From the NCBI RefSeq assembly GCF_902459475.1, contig NZ_LR699114.1, forward strand, positions 186,001 through 250,000: a stretch of 64,000 nucleotides of DNA. The letters are read 5' to 3'. Position numbers and translations under genes: made by a program. Shown here one piece after another: positions 36,444 through 45,283 of the stretch. Source of the stretch: Aquicella lusitana (GTDB lineage Bacteria > Pseudomonadota > Gammaproteobacteria > DSM-16500). The notes beneath the pieces are model-generated. The model was not told the origin of the DNA and did not search any database. It worked only from the letters and a program-made list of their open reading frames with translations. Each line of letters starts with the position of its first letter. Position 1 is the first letter of the stretch.

Positions 36444-37655
36444 ATGATTATACAGCCAAAAATTCGCGGATTTATTTGTACAACCGCTCATCCTGAGGGT
36501 TGCAAGAAAGCAGTGGAAGAGCAGGTCAACTATGTTAAATCAAAAGGAGCCTTTTCTGGCCCCAAAAATGTGCTGGTGATCGGTGCATCAACAGGATACG
36601 GGCTTGCCAGCAGGATCGTTGCCACCTTCGGTGCGGGAGCAAAAACAATAGGTGTTTTTTTTGAAAAAGAAGCGGACGAAAAACGTACCGCCTCGCCGGG
36701 TTGGTACAACTCCGCAGCTTTCGAACAGCTGGCTCACCAGCACCATTATTATGCGAAAAGTCTTAACGGTGATGCCTTTTCTAAGGAAATGAAAGAACGT
36801 GCTGCTGACCTGATACGCAGGGACATGAAGCAGGTAGACTTGATTGTATATAGTCTTGCCTCACCTCGTCGCGTACATCCTGAAACCGGCCATGCTTTTT
36901 CATCAACGCTTAAACCCATCGGCAAATCATTTACAGGCAAGACGATTGATGCGTTTCGTGGTGAAGTGAAAGAAGTCACCATTGAACCCGCAACGGAAGA
37001 AGAAGTGGCGAACACCGTTGCTGTAATGGGTGGTGAGGATTGGGAAATGTGGATTGATTTCCTTGCCAAGGAAAAGTTGTTGGCAGAGGGTGTAAAAACA
37101 GTTGCCTATTCCTATCTGGGTCCTGAATTGACGCATGCCATCTATAAGGAAGGCACTATTGGCAAGGCCAAAGAACATTTAAAAATGACAGCTGACAAAT
37201 TGAGTCAGAAACTGAAAAATCTGCAGGGCGAAGCGGTGGTTTCGGTGGATAAAGCAGTTGTAACGCAGGCGAGTGCCGCGATTCCTGTCGTGCCGCTTTA
37301 TATTTCGCTTCTTTTTAAGATCATGAAAGAAAAGGGTACCCACGAGGGATGCATTGAGCAAATCTATCGCTTATTTAAAGATCATCTTTATGCTTCGCAT
37401 CCACCCGCACGTGATGCAGAGGGCTATATTCGTATTGATGATCTGGAAATGGATCCAGAAGTTCAACAGCAGATTGCAGAGCTCTGGCCGCGCATCACGA
37501 CAGAAAATCTGGCGCAGTTAACCGACGTCAAAGGTTATTGTGATGACTTCTATCGTCTGTTTGGTTTCAACCTTGAAGGTGTTGACTATAACGCAGAGGT
37601 GGATCCTGTAGTGAAGATAGGCTCCATTAATACGGATGCAGTAACGGATAGGTAA
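36444..37655 (+). CDS. fabV: Enoyl-[acyl-carrier-protein] reductase FabV
   Basis: NADH-dependent reductase completing each elongation cycle of fatty acid synthesis; a triclosan-tolerant alternative to FabI. 403 residues. N-terminal TTAHPEGCKKAVEEQV, the nucleotide-binding VIGASTGYGLASR and the catalytic Tyr-x8-Lys in AIYKEGTIGKAKEHL are all present. Single gene. Confidence 0.96.
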   Translation: MIIQPKIRGFICTTAHPEGCKKAVEEQVNYVKSKGAFSGPKNVLVIGASTGYGLASRIVATFGAGAKTIGVFFEKEADEKRTASPGWYNSAAFEQLAHQHHYYAKSLNGDAFSKEMKERAADLIRRDMKQVDLIVYSLASPRRVHPETGHAFSSTLKPIGKSFTGKTIDAFRGEVKEVTIEPATEEEVANTVAVMGGEDWEMWIDFLAKEKLLAEGVKTVAYSYLGPELTHAIYKEGTIGKAKEHLKMTADKLSQKLKNLQGEAVVSVDKAVVTQASAAIPVVPLYISLLFKIMKEKGTHEGCIEQIYRLFKDHLYASHPPARDAEGYIRIDDLEMDPEVQQQIAELWPRITTENLAQLTDVKGYCDDFYRLFGFNLEGVDYNAEVDPVVKIGSINTDAVTDR

Positions 37656-37781
37656 GCTATTCCACCTAAGAGTGTTATTTAACTGTATCAGTCCCGCCCA
37701 CGCGGCGATGACACAGTGTGCTCTCTTCCATCTGGGTGTGCTCCGCAACTGCGTGATGGTTCGAAAAGTATTGTCACACTA

Positions 37782-38084
37782 TTAAATACTGTTTCGCAGA
37801 TTGAATGGCGCGCGCCTGTTGTGTGTCGTATCGGGTGTGTTGGGCGGAGTCGCTGGAATAGAAAAAACTGAAAAAGTTGTAATTTCAATCCGCCTGGGCT
37901 GGGAATTTATTCTATTGCAAATCAAGTGGTTTAAGCCGCAGATCGCGAGTAAACCAGCTGCCGCTAATTCTCTATAGGCAATCCGCGGGTCATCTCCAAC
38001 CAGGAGGTGTCCAGCGCCGGCCATGGCAAGCAAGAGAGAAAAAGAAAACTCATAATGATGTGGCTTGAGTATATTTGGCAGCAA
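37782..38084 (-). CDS. Small hypothetical membrane protein, last gene of the blaI operon
   Basis: 100 residues with one or two hydrophobic segments (about 13-30 and 39-56). The start is TTG 38084, supported by a strong AAGGAG 8 bases upstream and by its position 22 bases after the rlpA stop. No family recognised. The C-terminal third (TTFSVFSIPATPPNTPDT) looks disordered and could be extended beyond the true end by a frameshift. Moderate confidence that it is a gene. Confidence 0.5.
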   Translation of the reverse strand: MLPNILKPHHYEFSFSLLLAMAGAGHLLVGDDPRIAYRELAAAGLLAICGLNHLICNRINSQPRRIEITTFSVFSIPATPPNTPDTTHNRRAPFNLRNSI

Positions 38085-38106
38085 AATTATTTCTCCTTTT
38101 TAAAAG

Positions 38107-38577
38107 CTAGCCAACAGGGGTATCAATAGCTTTTACATCAACCTTTGCGGTCCCCATGCCTACCATGCCAATTTTTTTGGCAGCAGCATAGGATAGATCA
38201 ATTAACCTATTTGATACAAATGGGCCACGGTCATTGACTTTGACGACGACCTGCCGCCCATTGACCAGATTGGTTACCAAAACATAAGTGGATAAAGGTA
38301 ATGTTCGATGGGCAGCTGTGTATTTATACATATTATAGCGTTCACCGCTCGAAGTTCTTTTTTTGTTAAATTTTGCCCCATACCAGGAAGCTTTACCCTG
38401 TGCTTGGTAGTTTTTACCAGTTTTCATGACATGATAGGTTTTTCCTCTTACACGGTAATGGCTTGCATCGCTCGAGGGGTCAGCAGAGGCTTCGTTCATT
38501 TCACCGTTCATGGTTTTACAACCGCCTAGCAAAAGGAAAATAAAGAGAAAGATAAAAGAAAAAGTAGCTTTATACAT
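38107..38577 (-). CDS. rlpA: RlpA-like septal ring lytic transglycosylase lipoprotein
   Basis: 156 residues with a lipoprotein signal peptide (LLLGGC lipobox at about residue 20) and a double-psi beta-barrel domain (about 60-155): GKASWYGAKFNKKRTSSGE, AAHRTLPLSTYVLVTNL and VKVNDRGPFV with the catalytic Asp. There is no SPOR domain, unlike E. coli RlpA. ATG 38577 follows GGGAG. It cleaves denuded glycan strands in relatives. Its position 26 bases after the M56-transglycosylase gene puts it under the BlaI-type promoter. Confidence 0.9.
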   Translation of the reverse strand: MYKATFSFIFLFIFLLLGGCKTMNGEMNEASADPSSDASHYRVRGKTYHVMKTGKNYQAQGKASWYGAKFNKKRTSSGERYNMYKYTAAHRTLPLSTYVLVTNLVNGRQVVVKVNDRGPFVSNRLIDLSYAAAKKIGMVGMGTAKVDVKAIDTPVG

Positions 38578-38603
38578 AATGCGGACTCCCTTCAGAGGCA
38601 AGC

Positions 38604-40193
38604 TTAAGCATGGCGCGTGATTAAAGCAGGATAGTGCATGATGATCACGGCAGCTGAGAACATCGTTACATATTCTTTCAGTTCCGGATAAGTTTTGGAG
38701 GATTTAGCTAAATCATGAAGCTGTAAGGTAGGCGCATTTTTGATAATGCGATCGACTTCTTCATCCCCTATTTCATAAGAAATAAGAGCCAGATTCCAGT
38801 TGCCATATTTTTGGTGCATGGATTTCAAATAGGCCACTGCAGCTTTTGTCTCTAGTAAAGTGTTTAAACGATCATCCCGCTCAGGCGTGACCACCAGACC
38901 AAAATGACGTGCGGTATCAGGTAGAAATTGCCAAACGCCAGCTGCGCCAAGACGATTTTTGCTGGCATCCAGTGGCTCATAGCCGGATTCAATCAGGGGC
39001 AGCGCAAGAAAATCGGCTGGAATTCCTTCTTTCTTAAATTCACTGAGAACCATCGTCTTGTGTTCTTTCATCCGTTTCAGCGCACCCAGCATGAATTTTC
39101 GTGCATGCCTGCTGTTGCGGATTTTGTTGAGCTCTGCCACGACTTCTGGTGTTGCGCTAATCTGAAAAGTATTATCAATACCAGCACGTTTAATCATGGC
39201 GGCCACTTCTTTTGCCGATAGCGTAGAATGGGTAGGGGAGCCGCTTAACGCGTAAGCAGCCGAGGCAATCATGAACAAGCTGATGAGGCAGGCAATTATA
39301 AAACTGCGTTTACTCTTTTCCTTTTGATAATGAAATAACATGGCAATTCTCCTATAAAGTAGTGAGCTTGAAAGTCCATTGACGGCCAAGACATGTTTTG
39401 GCAAATGTGCGCTGGCAGCATTCAATAGGCACGTGGCGTATTGAGTGGGCGAGGTTTTTCTGCGAAGTATGAGGCTTTCATCGCAAGCAAATTCTTGCAA
39501 CTCTTTAAACCATTTTGTCCATAACGAAACAAACGGGTTCCAGAAACACAATAGTTTTATCAGGACCATTGCCTTCAGCCAGAGCGTGTCACCCTGACGT
39601 ATATGCTGCAATTCATGACGTAGCGTGATCCGCAAATCTTCCTGCTTTTCCAGCAAGGTATCGGGAACAGCGATAAAATGCTGGCTGAATCCGGACCAGC
39701 AGAAAGGTGTATGAATGCGGTTTGAAAACAGCACCGAAACGGCGTGGATACGATGGCGGCAATAAGCACCCAGCCGGATTTTATTTAATGAGGCGAGGGT
39801 TTTTATGTACGCAAAAAAGGATACAAGAAATCCCGTTACCCAAGTTAGAAGGACCATAAAGGCAATTGAAAAATAAAAAGGTGCTGATCGGACGACTGCG
39901 AACTGGCGTGCAACGGTATGGTGTTTTTTAAGAAATTGCGCAGCTGCGTGGTTGACCATCGGTTTTAAAGGGGCCATTTCATGATGGACAGGTAAAAGCG
40001 CAGCCAGTAATGGCATCAATGTGAAAGAAAGAATAGCGAAGATAAAACAGAATCGCGCGAACGCTAGTTGGCGACGTTGGGAGAGCCGATAAGCGAAAGG
40101 AAACCAGGAAATAAGTCGGGCAAGCAGATAACCTGCCGCCAGGGCGCCGTTAATTATCCAATAAGTGTGGAGATTAAAAATCGTTGTTATCAC
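38604..40193 (-). CDS. BlaR1-like M56 metalloprotease fused to MltD-like lytic transglycosylase
   Basis: 529 residues. The N-terminal half is a BlaR1/MecR1-type membrane protease: about three membrane helices (10-130), the zinc motif HELQH at 193-197 and the third ligand in ELQEFACDE (Glu234), then another membrane helix (about 297-316). The C-terminal half (about 330-520) is exported and contains a family 23 transglycosylase core: FLALPLIESGYEP with catalytic Glu402, then GAAGVWQFLPDTARHFGL. In BlaR1 the sensor after the last helix is a penicillin-binding domain; here a wall-cleaving or wall-binding domain takes its place. It overlaps blaI by 4 bases (ATGA), so they are co-expressed and the protease very likely inactivates the repressor. 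Confidence 0.85.
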   Translation of the reverse strand: MITTIFNLHTYWIINGALAAGYLLARLISWFPFAYRLSQRRQLAFARFCFIFAILSFTLMPLLAALLPVHHEMAPLKPMVNHAAAQFLKKHHTVARQFAVVRSAPFYFSIAFMVLLTWVTGFLVSFFAYIKTLASLNKIRLGAYCRHRIHAVSVLFSNRIHTPFCWSGFSQHFIAVPDTLLEKQEDLRITLRHELQHIRQGDTLWLKAMVLIKLLCFWNPFVSLWTKWFKELQEFACDESLILRRKTSPTQYATCLLNAASAHLPKHVLAVNGLSSSLLYRRIAMLFHYQKEKSKRSFIIACLISLFMIASAAYALSGSPTHSTLSAKEVAAMIKRAGIDNTFQISATPEVVAELNKIRNSRHARKFMLGALKRMKEHKTMVLSEFKKEGIPADFLALPLIESGYEPLDASKNRLGAAGVWQFLPDTARHFGLVVTPERDDRLNTLLETKAAVAYLKSMHQKYGNWNLALISYEIGDEEVDRIIKNAPTLQLHDLAKSSKTYPELKEYVTMFSAAVIIMHYPALITRHA

Positions 40194-40576
40194 GACCCGA
40201 ATTCCTTTTGTTTTTCTTCCAGCAATTGCCGGATTACTTTTAATTCATCCAGCGAAAGAGGATGTTTCTCCACCAGATGCGCGACAAGACTGGCTGAATT
40301 GCCCGAGAAAGCCAGGTTCACGATTTTTTTTAATGAATGCGTTGCGAAGGTTTCCTTGCTCAAAATGGGAATGTAAACGTGATGACGGCCGGATTTTTTT
40401 ACGGTAAGAATTTTTTTTTGCTGAAGTATTCTGAGTATGGTTGAAACAGACGTATAGGCGAGGTGTCTATCGCTGGGCAGACATGCGATGACTTCGCGTA
40501 CGGTGCCTTGTCCAAGCGCCCATAAGATTTCCATTAGCTCATGTTCTACAGGCGTAAGATAAAATTTTTCTGACAT
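40190..40576 (-). CDS. blaI: BlaI/MecI/CopY-family transcriptional repressor
   Basis: 128 residues from ATG 40576 (AAGGGA upstream): a winged helix-turn-helix (LTPVEHELMEILWALGQGTV, SVSTILRILQQKKIL) and a C-terminal dimerisation part with NLAFSGNSASLVAHLV, where BlaI is normally cut by its partner protease. First gene of the operon with the M56 protein. It should bind the palindrome at 40617-40652 that overlaps its own promoter, giving autorepression. Confidence 0.92.
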   Translation of the reverse strand: MSEKFYLTPVEHELMEILWALGQGTVREVIACLPSDRHLAYTSVSTILRILQQKKILTVKKSGRHHVYIPILSKETFATHSLKKIVNLAFSGNSASLVAHLVEKHPLSLDELKVIRQLLEEKQKEFGS

Positions 40577-40610
40577 GTTGTGTTTCCCTTCATCATTATC
40601 GTTTTTTGGG

Positions 40611-40652
40611 AAAATAACTAAATCTTTAGTTGATGTCAACTAAAGATTTAGT
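40611..40652 (-). promoter_or_regulatory. blaI operon promoter with overlapping operator palindrome
   Basis: Minus strand: -35 TTGACA (40639-40634), a 17-base spacer and -10 TATTTT (40616-40611), about 35 bases ahead of the blaI start. The palindrome 40617-40652 has 18-base arms (half-site CTAAATCTTTAGTTGA) with only the central pair mismatched. It covers the -35 box and spacer, so a bound repressor would block RNA polymerase. Confidence 0.75.
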
Positions 40653-40688
40653 AGATTGATGTGATCATTTGGCAGCGATCAGTTGTTT

Positions 40689-42347
40689 CTAATACCCAAT
40701 CGCAGCACCAGCTGGTCTGCGTGAATCATTTCCGCCTGTAAACGTTCCTGTGTTCGAGTCAACGCGAATAGCTTCTACGGCACCCCAATTGTTTTGTTGC
40801 GACGTATAATAACCATAATATTGCAGTTGCTTTTGTGTCAGGAAATCAAAGGCGAATGGTTCGATCTCTATAAAATCCGGTTGACCCTGATAATGAAAAC
40901 GCGGAGCGTCAATAGCCTGCTGAAGTGTCATGTCATAATCAATTACATTTAATAACGTCAGCAGCACAGATGAAATAATACGCGGGCCGCCCGGGCTTCC
41001 TAATACCATCACGATTTTCCCTTCTTTCATGACAATCGTAGGCGTCATAGAGCTTAACGGGCGCTTGCCGGGTTCTATGCTGTTTTTATCGTATTGAACC
41101 AGGCCAAATTTATTGGGTTCGCCAGGCTTTGTGGCAAAATCATCCATTTCATTATTAAGAAAGAACCCTGTGTTGCCGGCAATAATGCGTGCGCCAAAAA
41201 ATCCATTCAGGGTGTAAGTGACAGAGACAGCATTGCCTTTATTATCCATCACTGAGTAATGTGTCGTATCAGTAGTTTCATGAAAAGTGATGGCCTCATG
41301 CTGAGGAGCAAAATGCGATTTCTGAATTTCCTTACTTAATTGTCTCGCGTAATTTTTAGATATTAATTGATCCACGGGATTGTTTACAAAATCGGGGTCA
41401 CCCAATTTTCTGTTGCGGTCAGCAAATCCATATCGCATGGCTTCAACGATAGTTCGTATGCTTTGCGCGGAACGATAGCCCCACTGTGCCAGCGGAAAAC
41501 TTTCTAGGATATTTAACATTTCGCATAAGGCGATCCCGCCTGAACTGGGTGGCGCGGCAGTAATAAGCAGGTAGCCGCGATAATGGCATTCAATGAGCGC
41601 TGTTTCTTTTACGTTATACTGCGCAAAATCCTTAAGCGTTAATATGCCGCCGTGTTTTTTACTGCTATCGACAATTGTGTGGGCTATCCATCCTTTATAA
41701 AAAACAGACGGGCCTTGTTCTGCTATGGCGGCAAGCGTGTTGGCAAGATTGCGTTGAACCAGACGGTCACCCGCTTTGTAAGGTTGGCCGTTTTTTAAAA
41801 AAATCGCAGCGACATCGGGCTGCTCACGGAAATCATCCCGGAATTGGGCTAGCTGCCTGGCTTCATAAGGTGTCAGAATATAACCTTTCTGCGCTAGCCG
41901 AATTGCAGGTAACATTATTTGCTTGCGGCTGAGGGTACCGTAATTTTGTAACGCCGTATCCAGCCCGAGTACAGTGCCCGGTACACCCACGGCGAGATAG
42001 CCTTTTGTGCTCTTGTTTTTTTCATTTCTAAACATGTTTCTGTTTGCATGAAGGGGTGCTTTTTCACGAAAGTTAATGAAAAGATTTTTCCCGTTTGCAA
42101 GGTGCACCGTCATAAATCCCCCGCCGCCAATGTTGCCGCAGCACGGATTGACGACCGCCAGCGCATAACCCATAGCGACCGCGGCATCAATCGCGTTGCC
42201 ACCTGCTCGTAAGATGTCTATGCCTACCTGAGAGGCAATGCGCTGCTCGCTGACAGCGATTCCGTTTTTTGCATGATGAGGCTGGGATGCAAACGATTGC
42301 GTCAAGAATAGTGCCAGCAAAAATAAAAGTACGATCCTTTTAACCAT
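40689..42347 (-). CDS. ggt: Gamma-glutamyltranspeptidase
   Basis: A periplasmic or secreted enzyme cleaving glutathione and other gamma-glutamyl compounds; made as a proenzyme that cuts itself. 552 residues with a signal peptide (VLLFLLALFLTQSFAS). AGGNAIDAAVAM and NPCCGNIGGGGFMTV are in the large subunit, and the nucleophile Thr at the start of the small subunit lies in DTTHYSVMDNKGNAVS. C-terminal GSPGGPRIIS is typical. ATG 42347 with AGGA upstream; a longer frame to 42437 lacks an RBS. It ends 37 bases before the blaI operator. Confidence 0.94.
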   Translation of the reverse strand: MVKRIVLLFLLALFLTQSFASQPHHAKNGIAVSEQRIASQVGIDILRAGGNAIDAAVAMGYALAVVNPCCGNIGGGGFMTVHLANGKNLFINFREKAPLHANRNMFRNEKNKSTKGYLAVGVPGTVLGLDTALQNYGTLSRKQIMLPAIRLAQKGYILTPYEARQLAQFRDDFREQPDVAAIFLKNGQPYKAGDRLVQRNLANTLAAIAEQGPSVFYKGWIAHTIVDSSKKHGGILTLKDFAQYNVKETALIECHYRGYLLITAAPPSSGGIALCEMLNILESFPLAQWGYRSAQSIRTIVEAMRYGFADRNRKLGDPDFVNNPVDQLISKNYARQLSKEIQKSHFAPQHEAITFHETTDTTHYSVMDNKGNAVSVTYTLNGFFGARIIAGNTGFFLNNEMDDFATKPGEPNKFGLVQYDKNSIEPGKRPLSSMTPTIVMKEGKIVMVLGSPGGPRIISSVLLTLLNVIDYDMTLQQAIDAPRFHYQGQPDFIEIEPFAFDFLTQKQLQYYGYYTSQQNNWGAVEAIRVDSNTGTFTGGNDSRRPAGAAIGY

Positions 42348-42530
42348 AAAAAATCCTGAAAGCTCATCGGGGTTTATAGACATGATAGACTGCGAGCCGT
42401 CATTTTGCACACGGTCGCCTCTGTAAGCGGTTAACATTAAAAAATAAATATAATATATAAATAAATTATTGAAATTCGATAATTTTTAATATATATTTCT
42501 CGCCACTTCATTTCTTAAAGGAAAATAAAG

Positions 42531-43081
42531 ATGAATAAAATAAAATACATTAGCTTTTTTTTCGGGTATTTTTTCAGCTCCTTTTTGTCGCGTTACCTGT
42601 TCTTTTGGTCATTGCTTGGATACAGGCTCCACAGCCTTTCATTACGCTGGGTGGCATTATTCAAATGGACGTTATTCCGCGTGCGTATAGTCATGCGATT
42701 CTGCATACGCTGAGCATCACTGAAAAAGGGTTGGGGTTGCTTCTTAATCTAGCACCCTTGATGATTGAGTTGTTTATTTTATTTTGTCTGATCCGGTTAT
42801 TTCGACTTTATGAACAAGGGGAAATTTTTTCACTCAAAAATGTGCGGTTTATACGTAATCTGGGTTATGCCCTTTTAATCGGCCAATTGATCAATCCCGT
42901 TTATGAGGGCTTGATGGGCGTTATACTGACGATGAATAATCCGCACGGTCACCGTTTTGCTTCGATTACACTGGACCAGACAAATATTGGTATTGTATTA
43001 ACTGCACTAATGGTAATTCTGGTTTCCTGGATCATGACAGAAGGGTGTAAACTGCGCGAAGAACAACAATTCACTATATAG
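42531..43081 (+). CDS. DUF2975 membrane protein, interrupted by a frameshift at a T-run
   Basis: The start ATG 42531 (AAAGGAAAATAAAG upstream) reads MNKIKYISFFFGYFF and then leaves frame; the -1 frame continues QLLFVALPVLLVIAW and on through three more hydrophobic segments to 43081. The switch falls at TATTTTTTCAG near 42564-42573, which reads T-TTT-TTC, a proper -1 slippery heptamer. Either one T is missing (mutation or sequencing error) or expression uses programmed frameshifting. DUF2975 proteins normally pair with the small XRE regulator found directly downstream here. Confidence 0.7.
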
Positions 43082-43090
43082 GGTATGGCT

Positions 43091-43297
43091 ATGCCGATTA
43101 TTGTCAACTTAGATGTGATGCTCGCCAAGCGAAAAATACGATCAAAAGAACTGGCTGAAGCGATTGGCATAACAGAACAAAACCTGTCAATTCTAAAAAC
43201 TGGCAAGGCAAAAGCAATACGCCTTGCAACGCTGAATGCCATCTGTGATTATCTGCGCTGTCAGCCGGGCGATATCCTGGAATTTGCGCAGGAATAA
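43091..43297 (+). CDS. Small XRE-family transcriptional regulator (YozG-like)
   Basis: 68 residues forming a single Cro/CI helix-turn-helix: AKRKIRSKELAEAIGITEQNLSIL is split as MLAKRKIRSKELAEAIGI and TEQNLSILKTGKAKAIR, ending CDYLRCQPGDILEF. The start ATG 43091 is preferred over 43085 because TAGGGT lies 7 bases upstream. Partner of the DUF2975 gene, a widespread two-gene cassette of unknown role. Confidence 0.85.
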   Translation: MPIIVNLDVMLAKRKIRSKELAEAIGITEQNLSILKTGKAKAIRLATLNAICDYLRCQPGDILEFAQE

Positions 43298-43406
43298 AAG
43301 AGAAGGATCTTTTACTGCGTTCCATTTACCAGCTTGTTTTTTATGGCCATGAAGCACTGGATAGGGATAAAATAGCGGTTAATCGACTGACATAAAAGGA
43401 CTGGTC

Positions 43407-43943
43407 ATGTTTAAAAAAATACTTGTCGCAAGTGCGCTTATACTGGGATGTCCCTCCATTACTTTCGCCTACTCGTTTTATCTAGGTCCTGGCGTCGCCT
43501 ACGAAGATATTCGGGGTGGTGGTGCAGATTATAACGGCATCGGCCCACGTATTATTGCAGGTTATGGCGGTATATTCAGGGATTCAATGTATCTTGCTGG
43601 CGAAGTGTTTGGTGAGCCACGATCGATCACGCTTCAGAACACCCAAAGCAGTACAGGTGTCAATCTCAAAGCAAGATATAGCTACGGAGCGAGTCTGGTG
43701 CCGGGTTATGACATTGACGGTACGCTGATGGCTTACGGCCGGCTAGGTATTTCCTATGTGCGTTTCGACAAGATGAATGCAACACGAAATGGATGCCAGT
43801 TAGGTCTGGGTCTGGAATACAGGCTGAACGAAGTATGGAGCGCGCGGGGCGAGTATGATTACATTGCTTATTCTTCAGTTGCAGATGTTTCTCCCCGGGA
43901 CAATCAGATTTTGGTAAGTGTTCTCTATCACTTTGTTTTTTAA
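43407..43943 (+). CDS. Outer membrane beta-barrel protein
   Basis: 178 residues with signal peptide (cleaved after ITFA, about residue 22), alternating aromatic/hydrophobic strands (YSFYLGPGVAYEDIRGG, YGRLGISYVRFDK, LGLGLEYRLNEVWSARGEY) and a C-terminal Phe (YHFVF) that marks BAM-assembled barrels. Eight-stranded OmpA/Opa-like fold likely. Paralogues of the same type occur at 44621 and 52695. Confidence 0.78.
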   Translation: MFKKILVASALILGCPSITFAYSFYLGPGVAYEDIRGGGADYNGIGPRIIAGYGGIFRDSMYLAGEVFGEPRSITLQNTQSSTGVNLKARYSYGASLVPGYDIDGTLMAYGRLGISYVRFDKMNATRNGCQLGLGLEYRLNEVWSARGEYDYIAYSSVADVSPRDNQILVSVLYHFVF

Positions 43944-43970
43944 AAAAACGTTTGTGTAGAGGTAGGGAGA

Positions 43971-44555
43971 ATGCGAACTGGTATTCCGTTTGCTATTCGT
44001 ATGATTTTTTTTCTGATAGTGGCTTCCTTTCTGCAAGGCTGTGCTGATGTGGCCATTACAGGTGCCCAGGCAGTTTATAACCATCACAGCATTCAAAAGA
44101 ACCTTAATGACCAATACATTAATTTCCAGGCTTTTAATGCCTTGAATAAAGATCCGCGTTTTAAAAGCGCTAATATTTCTGTTGCTACTTTTAATCGCGA
44201 AGTGCTGCTGGCTGGTCAGGCGCCGAAGCGCTGGCAGCGTATGGAAGCAGAAAGGCTCATAAAAAAAATTCCTGATGTAAAACGTGTTTATAATCTTGTG
44301 TCCGTTTCCATGCCTTCTTCCACTTTGAAACGGATTAGCGATACATGGTTGACCGCAAAAGTGAAAGCCAAGCTGATCGCTTCGAACGATGTAGATGCGA
44401 CGCAAATTAAAGTCGTCACAGAAAATGGAACGGTCTTTTTAATGGGAACACTGTTGCCAAGCCAAGCAGAAGCAGCAGTGGACATGGCGAGAACCACGGA
44501 AGGAGTTGAGCGTGTGGTAAAGATATTTACCTACATGCGCCTTAGTAAAACTTGA
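43971..44555 (+). CDS. BON-domain lipoprotein (DolP/YraP-like)
   Basis: 194 residues; lipobox FLQGC (Cys about 24) and two BON phospholipid-binding domains (about 48-115, FNREVLLAGQAP; about 120-190, VVTENGTVFLMGTLLP). DolP (YraP) maintains outer membrane integrity in E. coli. It lies 27 bases after the barrel gene on the same strand, so probably co-transcribed. Confidence 0.88.
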   Translation: MRTGIPFAIRMIFFLIVASFLQGCADVAITGAQAVYNHHSIQKNLNDQYINFQAFNALNKDPRFKSANISVATFNREVLLAGQAPKRWQRMEAERLIKKIPDVKRVYNLVSVSMPSSTLKRISDTWLTAKVKAKLIASNDVDATQIKVVTENGTVFLMGTLLPSQAEAAVDMARTTEGVERVVKIFTYMRLSKT

Positions 44556-44620
44556 TAGGGTGAGCCCTTACACTTGCTCACCCGCATCAAGGCAATAGGA
44601 TTTAACAGCGGAACGCAAAT

Positions 44621-45268
44621 TTAGGCAATGGCTACATTGAGTCCTACAGACCATAAATCGGTGCTGCCAGTGTAGTCGTTACCCACTGCTTCGGCAAATT
44701 GAGCAATGAAATCGACTTTTGGTGTGATGCTATAATCGAGACCCAGTCCCCAATAAAGACTGCCTGCGCCTGAACTTTTAGCTACGCCCGAGGCGGTTGC
44801 TATCTTTTGGGCATAGCTGTAGGCGGCGCCGAGTTTGCCCAGAGCGCTTAATTTGTCAACCAGAGGGTAGCGGCCTGTTGCTGCCAAATGAACGGCGTAA
44901 TGTTCTGTTTTCGCAATGACAGTGGAGCCAGAGGTTTCTCTGGAATCGTGATACTGCGTATAGCCCATTTCAGCGCCGAGGATGCTGTTGAATTGATATC
45001 CTCCTACAACGCTCCATCCGGGACCATTTTCATCAACGGAATTTCCTGAGCCGGAATTGGGATCATCGTGAAGATGAGAAATGCCAATGTTGCCGCCCGC
45101 GTACCAATGTGCGCAATCCAGCGTATAAGTGCTCATACGCTGGCCGATATTGTTGAACATGGTGTTCATATCAGCAAGCGCGATATTGGAAACAGCTAAA
45201 GAAAGCGAAGCAACGATAGCCATTTCACATGGTTTGCGTGCTAGTTTGATAAATTGTGTTGGCTTCAT
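44621..45268 (-). CDS. Outer membrane beta-barrel protein (OmpA-like)
   Basis: 215 residues, signal peptide ending ALAD (about residue 33), then barrel strands such as HWYAGGNIGISHLHDD, SVVGGYQFNSILGAEMGY, LYWGLGLDYSITPKVDF and LWSVGLNVAIA. Convergent with the BON gene. It lies 15 bases after a tiny lipoprotein ORF with which it is probably co-transcribed. Confidence 0.78.
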   Translation of the reverse strand: MKPTQFIKLARKPCEMAIVASLSLAVSNIALADMNTMFNNIGQRMSTYTLDCAHWYAGGNIGISHLHDDPNSGSGNSVDENGPGWSVVGGYQFNSILGAEMGYTQYHDSRETSGSTVIAKTEHYAVHLAATGRYPLVDKLSALGKLGAAYSYAQKIATASGVAKSSGAGSLYWGLGLDYSITPKVDFIAQFAEAVGNDYTGSTDLWSVGLNVAIA

Positions 45269-45283
45269 AATACGGTCCTTGTA

